A DNA stretch of 45,799 nucleotides from Bacteroidota bacterium (GTDB taxonomy: Bacteria; Bacteroidota; Bacteroidia; Bacteroidales; JAAUTT01): NCBI GenBank assembly GCA_020048915.1, contig JAIFLU010000018.1, positions 1 through 45,799 on the forward strand, given 5' to 3'. The notes below the pieces were generated by a model. It saw only the letters and a list, made by a program, of their open reading frames with translations, made no database searches and had not been told where the DNA came from. A program made the position numbers and the translations under genes. The first letter of the stretch is position 1; each line of letters starts with the position of its first letter. Shown here piece by piece: positions 1 to 6,651 of the stretch.

Positions 1-19
1 GTGCATTTTACCTCCCCAA

Positions 20-98
20 CCCTCCTTACCCGCGATAGCTATCGGGGGGAGGGCTAACTGTTGCTTCGAAGCAGCAGTTATAGCCCCTTTTCAAGGGG
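20..98. repeat. Cluster of three short hairpins, including a REP-like palindrome
   Basis: Three inverted repeats follow one another at the left edge. The first has arms at 20-25 and 48-53 (ccctcc/ggaggg) around the perfect 12-bp palindrome cgatagctatcg at 33-44. The second has arms at 56-60 and 75-79 around the perfect palindrome tgcttcgaagca at 62-73. The third is cccctt/aagggg at 84-89 and 93-98. The central palindrome of the first recurs near 10.49 kb and in degraded form near 21.0 and 43.7 kb, so it belongs to a dispersed family. No gene is visible in 1-231. Function unknown. Confidence 0.6.
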
Positions 99-170
99 TT
101 TGGGTTATAATCAGCTGAAAATTAACAAGATTAAACTGTTCTTATACCGAACTCACGTTAATTTAAATAA

Positions 171-204
171 GAAACCTTCCAGAATTTAAATCCTGGAAGG
201 TTTC
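171..204 (-). terminator. Probable rho-independent terminator of the minus-strand lipoprotein gene
   Basis: A perfect 12-bp stem (gaaaccttccag at 171-182, its complement at 193-204) with a 10-nt loop lies 27 bp beyond the stop of the minus-strand gene at 232-1206. Read on the minus strand the stem is followed by ttatttaaatt, a U-rich tail. The position and strength of the stem support termination of that gene. Confidence 0.6.
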
Positions 205-231
205 AATAACATTCATTTTTAATACAATTGC

Positions 232-1206
232 TTACCACCAGCGGTGGAATTTTCTTCCAAATACACGTTCAATGGTTTTAGTTTCGCCGTCTTTCGTTAT
301 TTCGATGATGGTTTTGCAGCCATCCGATGAATACTTAATTACTGCAGGACTGTTATTTCCAACGGTATACTCCTTTGTTCCTTTCGTAATAACATTTACA
401 TTGTGTTTGTAAGGGCAATGGTTAATGATAATTGGGTTGGTAATTACATTGCTGTAGTTGAGGCCGCTGGCATTTACTCCGGTAACTTTTCCCTTCATAA
501 TTATAGAATCGTTGAAGAAGTAAGGATGCCAGTTGTGAAACTTTTCGAAGTGAAGAATGGCATTACGCGATTTTTCCACTATACGGGTCATGGTTCGAAC
601 AGTATCGTTATAAGCGATTGCAAAGGTGTAGTTTGCCGAAATAGTGTCGAGGATGTTATACCGTAATTTGTTAAGGTTGTCGTAAGTAGTAATTTGGATA
701 TCTTTCCGGCTCATTGTCCGCAATCCATTAAGGGTTACACTGGTACTGTCGGTAATAACCATGAAATTCTGAAACTCAACGGTACGCTTAACAAGTCGGG
801 TCCAGGGTAGTTTTTTAACAGATGCTGTTTTTTCAACCGTAATTTTTATTACCCCTTTTTGGCCAAAAATTTCACCATTAATAGTATCCATGCAGTCGTA
901 AGTAAGCGTGATAACTTTTGGAAACCTTACTGTATCGGGTCTATCTACGGTTACTTGCACGCAACCCCAATCTGATCCTGATTTTGTAGACGAAAAGTTG
1001 TTCGACTCAATTTCATCGGCAATTGCATCCGCATCTTGTTCCACCTTATCGCTTATTGCATCAACTGTTTCGTCGTCTTTTGCAGCAGCTACAGTGGCTG
1101 TTTGGGTTAAACTTGCAACATTGCTGTCGTCTTTTTGACAACTGCTAAAGCTAAATCCTAAAAGTAGGGCACCTGCCAGGAGTGAATAAAAAGATTGTGT
1201 TTTCAT
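232..1206 (-). CDS. Lipoprotein of unknown function
   Basis: A 324-residue protein that I do not recognise. It starts with a lipoprotein signal peptide: Lys2, a hydrophobic stretch, then a lipobox ending FSSC followed by QKDD, so it is probably anchored in the outer or inner membrane from the periplasmic side. An acidic, probably flexible linker rich in Asp, Glu and Ala follows (about residues 38-70). The rest looks beta-rich and soluble and ends in a basic/aromatic tail (GRKFHRWW). The reading frame extends 9 bp upstream to a TTG, but the ATG at 1206 directly begins the signal peptide and is preferred. The gene stands alone, divergent from nadE, and a strong hairpin follows its stop. No catalytic motif is visible. 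Confidence 0.75.
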   Translation of the reverse strand: MKTQSFYSLLAGALLLGFSFSSCQKDDSNVASLTQTATVAAAKDDETVDAISDKVEQDADAIADEIESNNFSSTKSGSDWGCVQVTVDRPDTVRFPKVITLTYDCMDTINGEIFGQKGVIKITVEKTASVKKLPWTRLVKRTVEFQNFMVITDSTSVTLNGLRTMSRKDIQITTYDNLNKLRYNILDTISANYTFAIAYNDTVRTMTRIVEKSRNAILHFEKFHNWHPYFFNDSIIMKGKVTGVNASGLNYSNVITNPIIINHCPYKHNVNVITKGTKEYTVGNNSPAVIKYSSDGCKTIIEITKDGETKTIERVFGRKFHRWW

Positions 1207-1458
1207 AAGCTTCAATTTTTATTAAAAAATTAATGGTTTCTAATTTTTGTTTCTGAAATCTTAGAATACAGTTTTTCAAAAAGGTTTAATGCACCTGCAA
1301 AAAAAATCATTATTTTAGATTTGATTGGTAGAATATTGATAAATACAGCCTCAAAGGCTTCTGAAATAAATCAGTATCTTTATCGGGAAATTTAAAATTG
1401 AATTTTTAGGATTCGTTTTTTATGCAAAAGGATGTATAAATGATTACCATCTGAAATT

Positions 1459-3336
1459 ATGCCTGTTCAAAACCCTGTTAAAATTGCCGTCGCTCAACTG
1501 GATATAATTGCCGGTCATCCCGACGTAAATGCTGCGAAAATTATTTCGGAAATTCATAAATCCAAAGATCAGGGTGACGATATCATTATCTTTCCTGAAC
1601 TGGCTATTCCTGGATATTTATTGGGAGATGAATGGGAGAATGCCTCTTTTGTAAAGGATTGCTTTTTGTTTAATAACGAAATTATTAATGCCACAACTGG
1701 TATTACCGCAATATGGGGAAATGTTGATATCGACGAAACCCTTAGAAGCGAAGATGGTCGTATTCGTAAGTACAATGCTGCTTTTATAGCATATGATGGC
1801 AATCTTTTAGAAAAAGGTTGTGTGCATAAAACCCTGTTGCCCAAGTATAGAGAGTTTGACGATCCCCGTCATTTCTATTCCGCCCGAAAGGAGGCTCAGG
1901 ATTACGATTGGAGAATCGAAGCGCTTTTTAACCCGTTTAAGGTAAAAGTTTGGAAGGAAGAAATAAACGTTGGACTGATTCTTTGTGAGGATATGTGGAG
2001 TGACGATTATACCGTTAATCCGATTGCCGAGTTGCTCAAAAAGGATACCGACCTGATAGTAAATATTTCGTGTTCTCCCTGGACATGGCGAAAAAACAAC
2101 AAACGACACTCTGTAGTTCGAAGCCGTGTAAAAGATCATCCGGTTTACTTTGTTTATGCTAATAATGTTGGGATTCAGAATAATGGTAAAAATATTTTTC
2201 TGTTCGATGGAAATTCAACAGTATATAATCCCGACGGCTCTTTGCACAAAGTAGCCAGCGATTACACCGAGGAAATTCTGCGTACCACCCTTTGGAATGG
2301 CCATAATCCTTCGGAACAAAGTCCGGAAGTTAGCAGAGCACAGGATAAAGAAGAAACCTATAATGGGTTGATATACGGGATTCGGAAATTTTTCTCGGTC
2401 TTTCCAAACCAGAAAGCGGTGTTAGGACTAAGCGGAGGAATTGACTCAGCATTAAGTGCAACATTGCTTGTTCATGCATTGGGTGCCGAAAATGTGTATG
2501 CCATTAATATGCCCAGCCGCTTTAACTCCGATACTACTAAAAATGCTGCCAGGTTGCTTGCGCAAAATCTGGGAATTCATTACACGTCCATCTCCATACA
2601 GCGCTCTTTTGAGGAAACAGTAAACGAAATAGAATCATCGGTATTTACCAGGTTGGATGGATCAAATCAGATAACAATGATACATTTGGCAGGTGTCAAT
2701 AAAGAAAATATTCAGGCGCGCGACCGTGGTTCCCGTGTTTTGGCCGGAGTAGCTTCGGCATTAGGGGCAGTTTTTGTGAATAACGGAAACAAAACGGAAA
2801 CAGCCTTTGGTTATGCTACATTATACGGCGATGTTAACGGCGCCCTGGCACCAATTGCCGATCTTTACAAAACAGAGGTTTACGAACTCGCCGCTTTTAT
2901 AAATGCAAAACAGCCGGTGATTCCGCAAACTATATTTGATATTCCGGCATCAGCCGAACTTAGTGCCGACCAAAATGTAGACGAAGGCAAAGGCGACCCG
3001 ATTTTTTATCCCTATCATGACAAGCTGGTACGGGCATTTGTGGAGTTCAGGATGGATCCCGAAGACATTCTGAAACTCTATGTAAATGGGAAGCTGGGAG
3101 AAACAATCCATTGCGAGCAGTTGCTTATTGACGATTACTTTAAAACCGCCAAACAGTTTATTGACGATTTGGAGCATAAATGGCGCTTGTTTAAAATTAA
3201 TTATTTTAAGCGCATACAGGCTCCTCCTATAATTGCAGTTAGCAAACGGGCTTTTGGGTTCGACTTACGCGAATCACAAAACGGGGTGTATTATACCCGG
3301 AATTACCGGTATCTAAAGGCACAAATATTAAAATAA
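1459..3336 (+). CDS. nadE: Glutamine-dependent NAD(+) synthetase
   Basis: A 625-residue, two-domain enzyme that makes NAD+ from deamido-NAD+, ATP and glutamine in the cytoplasm, the last step of NAD biosynthesis. The N-terminal half (about 5-270) is a nitrilase-fold glutaminase with the Glu-Lys-Cys triad visible: E47 in FPELAIPGY, K129 in LLPKYREFD and C176 in LCEDMW. The C-terminal half (about 300-600) is the ATP-pyrophosphatase synthetase domain with the P-loop GLSGGIDSALS. The length fits the glutamine-dependent form rather than the short ammonia-dependent form. It stands alone on the plus strand. A TAgaTTTG box at 1316-1323 could be a promoter element, but no good -33 partner is visible. 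A neighbouring Nudix gene (5831-6598) also handles an NAD derivative, though several genes separate them. Confidence 0.96.
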   Translation: MPVQNPVKIAVAQLDIIAGHPDVNAAKIISEIHKSKDQGDDIIIFPELAIPGYLLGDEWENASFVKDCFLFNNEIINATTGITAIWGNVDIDETLRSEDGRIRKYNAAFIAYDGNLLEKGCVHKTLLPKYREFDDPRHFYSARKEAQDYDWRIEALFNPFKVKVWKEEINVGLILCEDMWSDDYTVNPIAELLKKDTDLIVNISCSPWTWRKNNKRHSVVRSRVKDHPVYFVYANNVGIQNNGKNIFLFDGNSTVYNPDGSLHKVASDYTEEILRTTLWNGHNPSEQSPEVSRAQDKEETYNGLIYGIRKFFSVFPNQKAVLGLSGGIDSALSATLLVHALGAENVYAINMPSRFNSDTTKNAARLLAQNLGIHYTSISIQRSFEETVNEIESSVFTRLDGSNQITMIHLAGVNKENIQARDRGSRVLAGVASALGAVFVNNGNKTETAFGYATLYGDVNGALAPIADLYKTEVYELAAFINAKQPVIPQTIFDIPASAELSADQNVDEGKGDPIFYPYHDKLVRAFVEFRMDPEDILKLYVNGKLGETIHCEQLLIDDYFKTAKQFIDDLEHKWRLFKINYFKRIQAPPIIAVSKRAFGFDLRESQNGVYYTRNYRYLKAQILK

Positions 3337-3354
3337 GAAAGCATCGTTACTCTA

Positions 3355-3385
3355 AACTTTCCAGTTTTCAAAACCTTGGAGAGTT
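3355..3385 (+). terminator. Terminator-like hairpin after nadE
   Basis: Arms aactttcc (3355-3362) and ggagagtt (3378-3385) pair with one G-T wobble and are followed by a short T run (gtttt), 18 bp after the nadE stop. The arm sequence resembles that of the hairpin at 24810-24840. Confidence 0.4.
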
Positions 3386-3517
3386 TTCGCTGTTAAAATT
3401 TGCTCGCAGATTATTTTTATACCGGATAGAATCTTCATTGAGAAAAGCAATCTACCTCAAACTAAGCCATTCTATACAATATAACCTTTGCTCACTAATG
3501 GTATAAATTTGACTTAA

Positions 3518-3548
3518 TTGGTTATGTATTCTGTTTTAACTAAATTTG
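3518..3548 (+). promoter_or_regulatory. Bacteroidota-type promoter of the toxin-antitoxin pair
   Basis: TTG at 3518-3520, a 20-nt spacer, then TAAATTTG at 3541-3548. This fits the Bacteroidota housekeeping promoter (TTTG at -33, TAnnTTTG at -7). The DUF433 gene starts at 3568, about 20 nt downstream of the -7 box, so the leader is very short. A second TAAATTTG at 3504-3511 has no correctly spaced -33 element. Confidence 0.6.
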
Positions 3549-3567
3549 TTAAGTAAAATATTTTTAT

Positions 3568-3789
3568 ATGATTAATTACAAGTCGATTATAAAACGAAAT
3601 CCAAATAAACGTTTTGGAAAACCTTGTGTAAGAGAAACCAGAATTACTGTTTATGATGTTTTAGGTTGGCTGGCAGCTGGAATGACTTTTAGTGAGATAA
3701 TTTTAGATTTTCCGGAATTGACAATCGATGATATTAGAGCTTGTTTGGCTTATGCAGCTGATAGGGAACATAAATTACAATACGCCTGA
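3568..3789 (+). CDS. DUF433 family antitoxin-like protein
   Basis: A 73-residue protein of the DUF433 family: an N-terminal strand with the typical GKPCVRETRITVYDVLGWLAAG segment, shortened here as GKPCVRETRI...GWLAAG (residues 17-38), followed by a helix-turn-helix-like part (SEIILDFPELTIDDIRACL, about 41-60). Proteins of this family are usually encoded just upstream of a PIN-like DUF5615 protein and are taken to be antitoxins that bind both the toxin and the shared promoter. Here the stop codon overlaps the next start by one base (TGATG at 3787-3791), which implies translational coupling. A good promoter lies directly upstream. DNA binding and neutralisation are inferred from the family. 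Confidence 0.85.
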   Translation: MINYKSIIKRNPNKRFGKPCVRETRITVYDVLGWLAAGMTFSEIILDFPELTIDDIRACLAYAADREHKLQYA

Positions 3790-4130
3790 TGAAATTGCTA
3801 TTTGATCAAAATATTTCATTTCGAATTGTAAATAAACTTATTGATACTTATCCTGATTCCAAACATGTATCTCAAGTTGGATTAATGGATTGCGAAGACA
3901 TTGATATATGGATGTTTGCACGTAATCAAGATTATGAAATTGTGACATATGATTCTGATTTTTATGATATAAGTTTAATTAATGGAATTCCTCCTAAAAT
4001 AATCTGGATTAGGACTGGTAACTTGGTTACCGGGGAGATCGTCCAGTTATTAAAAATGAATAAGCAGGTAATTTTTGATTTTATAAATAATCCGGAATTC
4101 AAAGAATTAGTTTGCTTAGAGATAGAATAA
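3789..4130 (+). CDS. DUF5615 PIN-like toxin of a VapBC-like pair
   Basis: A 113-residue protein of the DUF5615 (Mut7-C/PIN-like) family. It shows the family's N-terminal LLFDQNIS (D6, N8), an acidic central CEDIDIW (about 35-41) and the VTYDSDFYD motif (D55, D57), whose acidic residues would bind a metal as in PIN ribonucleases. With the DUF433 protein it forms a typical two-gene toxin-antitoxin operon with a one-base overlap. Length is normal for the family and no frameshift is visible, so it looks intact. The RNA target is unknown, and some DUF5615 pairs have no demonstrated toxicity. The pair sits between nadE and a glycosyltransferase gene in AT-rich DNA, which suggests acquisition. Confidence 0.85.
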   Translation: MKLLFDQNISFRIVNKLIDTYPDSKHVSQVGLMDCEDIDIWMFARNQDYEIVTYDSDFYDISLINGIPPKIIWIRTGNLVTGEIVQLLKMNKQVIFDFINNPEFKELVCLEIE

Positions 4131-4232
4131 AATCAAGTGGACAAGCTTGCAATTGAGTTTGATAGACTACTAACCTTTTAGTAAAACTGATTCAATAGAT
4201 TTTGTTATCAATTTGATGAGACATTTGCTAGA

Positions 4233-4415
4233 ATGGAATTTTTTGTGCAAAATAAACCTGTCGAAGTACAATCAGTTGTTAATTGGCTATACTTTTACAA
4301 GCCATTAAATTTGACATTAAGTGATCATAAAATCGTAAAATATGTATTTAATGGGAATAATTTAGGGAAAATAATAGAATGGTTGGAAAAAACTAATGCT
4401 AACGAGCAGTATTAA
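4233..4415 (+). CDS. Possible small protein downstream of the toxin-antitoxin pair
   Basis: A 60-codon frame with an ATG start and a plausible composition (hydrophobic, aromatic and charged residues well mixed, with a C-terminal amphipathic IIEWLEKTN). I recognise no family. It follows the DUF5615 gene by 102 bp on the same strand in similarly AT-rich DNA. It could be a real small gene, a remnant of a longer gene or chance. No convincing ribosome-binding or promoter signal decides the matter. Confidence 0.3.
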   Translation: MEFFVQNKPVEVQSVVNWLYFYKPLNLTLSDHKIVKYVFNGNNLGKIIEWLEKTNANEQY

Positions 4416-4692
4416 TCCATTGCTAATTAGTTATGGTGACAAGTACCCATTAACATGTTTGTTTGGTTGAATGGAAAGTGATCACTAAATTTCTGTTTTT
4501 AAAACAGCTCATTATTATACTATTATGAAAGATTCAATCTTCCAAATTTTAATATCAAATCTTTGACTGAGCAATGGAATAATCCCGGAAACTCTTGGGT
4601 GCTAAATTAGAGAATTAACAGGCAATCAGAATTCCTTTTATAATCACTACCTTAGTTTGCAATAAATTACCGCTAACTATTTCCTTACAAAA
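4416..4692. other. Non-coding stretch before the glycosyltransferase gene
   Basis: AT-rich DNA with no open frame of useful length in any direction. A few in-frame codons around 4560-4610 (reading LTEQWNNPGNSWVLN) look protein-like but have no start and end at once, so they may be the remnant of a decayed gene. No strong hairpin was seen. Confidence 0.3.
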
Positions 4693-5709
4693 ATGAAAAT
4701 AGCCATATTATCACCTATTGCCTGGCGGACACCGCCAGTTAAATACGGACCATGGGAACAAGTGGCTTCGGGTATTGCCGAGGGACTGATTGAAAAAGGT
4801 ATTGATGTAACACTATTTGCAACCGGTAATTCGCTCACAAAAGGGAAATTGCAATATGTATCGGAAACGGCCTATGCCGAAAATACAGACATGGATCCTA
4901 AAGTGTGGGAATGTTTGCATATCAGTAATTTAATGGAACAGGCTGGCGATTTTGATTTGATACACAATAATTTTGATTTTCTGCCCCTTAGTTACTCGCG
5001 ACTAATCAAAACCCCAATGGTAACGACCATTCACGGTTTTTCATCGCCCAAAATAATACCGGTTTATAAAAAATATAATGCCGATAATTTTTATGTGTCC
5101 ATTAGCAATTCAGACCGCAGCTCTGAACTCGACTACATTGCAACAGTGTATAACGGTATAAATACCGATGAATTTACCTTTAACCCTGCTCCAAAAGATT
5201 ACTTGTTGTTTTTTGGGAGGATTCATCCCGAAAAGGGCGCATACGAATCCATTCAAATCGCCAAAAAAGCGGGTCGCAAACTAATTATCTCCGGCTTAAT
5301 TCAGGACCAGGAATATTTTGAGAATAAAGTAAAGCCTTTGATTAATAACGATGATATTGTGTATGTTGGTAACTCGGGGAAAATGGAAAGGGACAAATTA
5401 TTGGGCGAAGCATTTGCACTTTTGCATCCAATAAGTTTTAACGAACCTTTTGGATTGAGCGTGGCAGAAGCAATGCTTTGCGGAACGCCGGTAATTGCAT
5501 TTAACCGGGGTTCAATGCCTGAATTAATTGATGATACAAAAACAGGTTTCCTGGTAAATACAATTGACGAAGCCGCGACTGCCGTTAACAGCATAAAAAC
5601 AATAGACAGGAATTATTGTCGTGTGTGGGCTGTTTCAAAATTCAGCCGTAAAAAAATGGTAGAAGGTTACCTGGAGGTGTATAACAGGATTTTAAACTTG
5701 AGGAAATGA
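4693..5709 (+). CDS. Glycosyltransferase family 4 protein
   Basis: A 338-residue GT-B-fold glycosyltransferase of the GT4 type, a retaining enzyme that transfers a sugar from a nucleotide-sugar. The N-terminal Rossmann domain begins MKIAILSPIAWRTPP with the WRTPP..YGPWE signature common in a GT4 subgroup. The acceptor domain contains HGFSSP, and the donor domain (from about 170) has LFFGRIHPEKG and the E-x7-E motif in EPFGLSVAEAM, with the GTPVIAFNRGSMPELI nucleotide-sugar region after it. Slightly shorter than the usual ~360-400. It has no signal peptide, so it is cytoplasmic or peripheral. It stands alone and not within a polysaccharide cluster, so donor and acceptor cannot be inferred. Confidence 0.9.
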   Translation: MKIAILSPIAWRTPPVKYGPWEQVASGIAEGLIEKGIDVTLFATGNSLTKGKLQYVSETAYAENTDMDPKVWECLHISNLMEQAGDFDLIHNNFDFLPLSYSRLIKTPMVTTIHGFSSPKIIPVYKKYNADNFYVSISNSDRSSELDYIATVYNGINTDEFTFNPAPKDYLLFFGRIHPEKGAYESIQIAKKAGRKLIISGLIQDQEYFENKVKPLINNDDIVYVGNSGKMERDKLLGEAFALLHPISFNEPFGLSVAEAMLCGTPVIAFNRGSMPELIDDTKTGFLVNTIDEAATAVNSIKTIDRNYCRVWAVSKFSRKKMVEGYLEVYNRILNLRK

Positions 5710-5830
5710 TATTTAGAGAAACGTATAATCGATATCTTTTTATCTTGCTTACTGATATTTTTAAAGGAATATTTCTTCTTAACGACTCCTCCTTAATAAA
5801 GAGATACTGTTAGAAATGTAAAAAACTTCT

Positions 5831-6598
5831 ATGAACAAAGACCTGCCATTCCAAAACCATATACATCACCTAAAATCTCGTACCCAAAAGCATGCCAGTT
5901 ACCCCGACCGGTTTTGGGTGCCAGATGAGATGGTAAGCTGGGATATTGATTTCCCGGAATATCGCCCGGTGAATTATACTTCGCCTAAAGTACTTGATCC
6001 ATCCACCTCTTGGGCCGATCCTGCTGATGTTGCCAAAATACGATCCCGGTTTTCGAGTACTATTAAATTAAATGCTTCCGGCTTTCCATTAAACCCTATT
6101 GGAAGAACCGGGATATGCAGTCGCGGGGTGATTGGCAAATGGGGGCCAAACTTTGCTGCCGACGGATTGATTACTACCATAAATCCTCAGGGAAAAATTT
6201 TGGTTTTGGCGATTACCCGCAGCGATACCGGCGAATATGCTATCCCCGGTGGTATGGTCGATCCGGGAGAATCGCCCATTGCAACCCGTAACCGGGAATT
6301 GGAAGAGGAAATATCCTTGTCGGTTGATGATCTTAAAAACCCGGTTTTCGAAAACATTATTTATACCGGATATGGCGACGATCCGCGCAACACCGATAAT
6401 GCCTGGATGGAAACCACCGTATTCCATTCGCACTTTAACTTCGAAGCTGCTTCTAACATGAAACCCAAGGCAGGTGACGATGCTGTTGATTTTAGTTGGC
6501 TGGAACTCTCAAATGGAAATATCTCAAAATTCTTTTCAAGCCATCCTTATTTTTTAATGCTTGCCCTGGAGAATTTAAAGAAGCACGGAATAAGTTAG
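5831..6598 (+). CDS. NUDT9-like ADP-ribose pyrophosphatase (Nudix hydrolase)
   Basis: A 255-residue Nudix hydrolase that probably cleaves ADP-ribose to AMP and ribose 5-phosphate. The Nudix box lies at 141-163: G141-x5-E147-x7-R155-E156-L-E-E159-E160; the usual Gly near the end is Ser162. What sets it apart is similarity to animal NUDT9 outside the box: VPDE..SW....PEYRPVNYT near 30-50, WADP near 61, and NPIGRTG....RGVIGKWGPNFAAD (88-111), all with close counterparts in human NUDT9 as I remember it. Unlike the TRPM2 NUDT9-H domain, the catalytic RExxEE residues are intact, so activity is expected. No signal peptide. It stands between a glycosyltransferase and a helicase on the same strand with 121- and 53-bp gaps. 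Confidence 0.88.
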   Translation: MNKDLPFQNHIHHLKSRTQKHASYPDRFWVPDEMVSWDIDFPEYRPVNYTSPKVLDPSTSWADPADVAKIRSRFSSTIKLNASGFPLNPIGRTGICSRGVIGKWGPNFAADGLITTINPQGKILVLAITRSDTGEYAIPGGMVDPGESPIATRNRELEEEISLSVDDLKNPVFENIIYTGYGDDPRNTDNAWMETTVFHSHFNFEAASNMKPKAGDDAVDFSWLELSNGNISKFFSSHPYFLMLALENLKKHGIS

Positions 6599-6630
6599 TT
6601 GCCAAGGATATTTTTCTTATTTTAGCTTTT
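6599..6630 (+). promoter_or_regulatory. Possible promoter of the helicase gene
   Basis: TTG at 6599-6601, a 21-nt spacer and TAgcTTTT at 6623-6630, differing from the TAnnTTTG box only in the last base; the helicase ATG is 22 nt further on. The TTG overlaps the end of the Nudix gene region. Confidence 0.35.
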
Positions 6631-6651
6631 TTACAATAAGGTTCTATAACC

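Noticed and set aside
1316..1323. TAgaTTTG as the nadE promoter
   Set aside because: No -33 element at the proper distance, and it would leave a leader of about 130 nt; not listed as a separate feature.
3504..3511. Additional TAAATTTG promoter box before the toxin-antitoxin pair
   Set aside because: The nearest TTTG lies only 13 nt upstream, too close for the -33/-7 spacing; the box at 3541 fits better.
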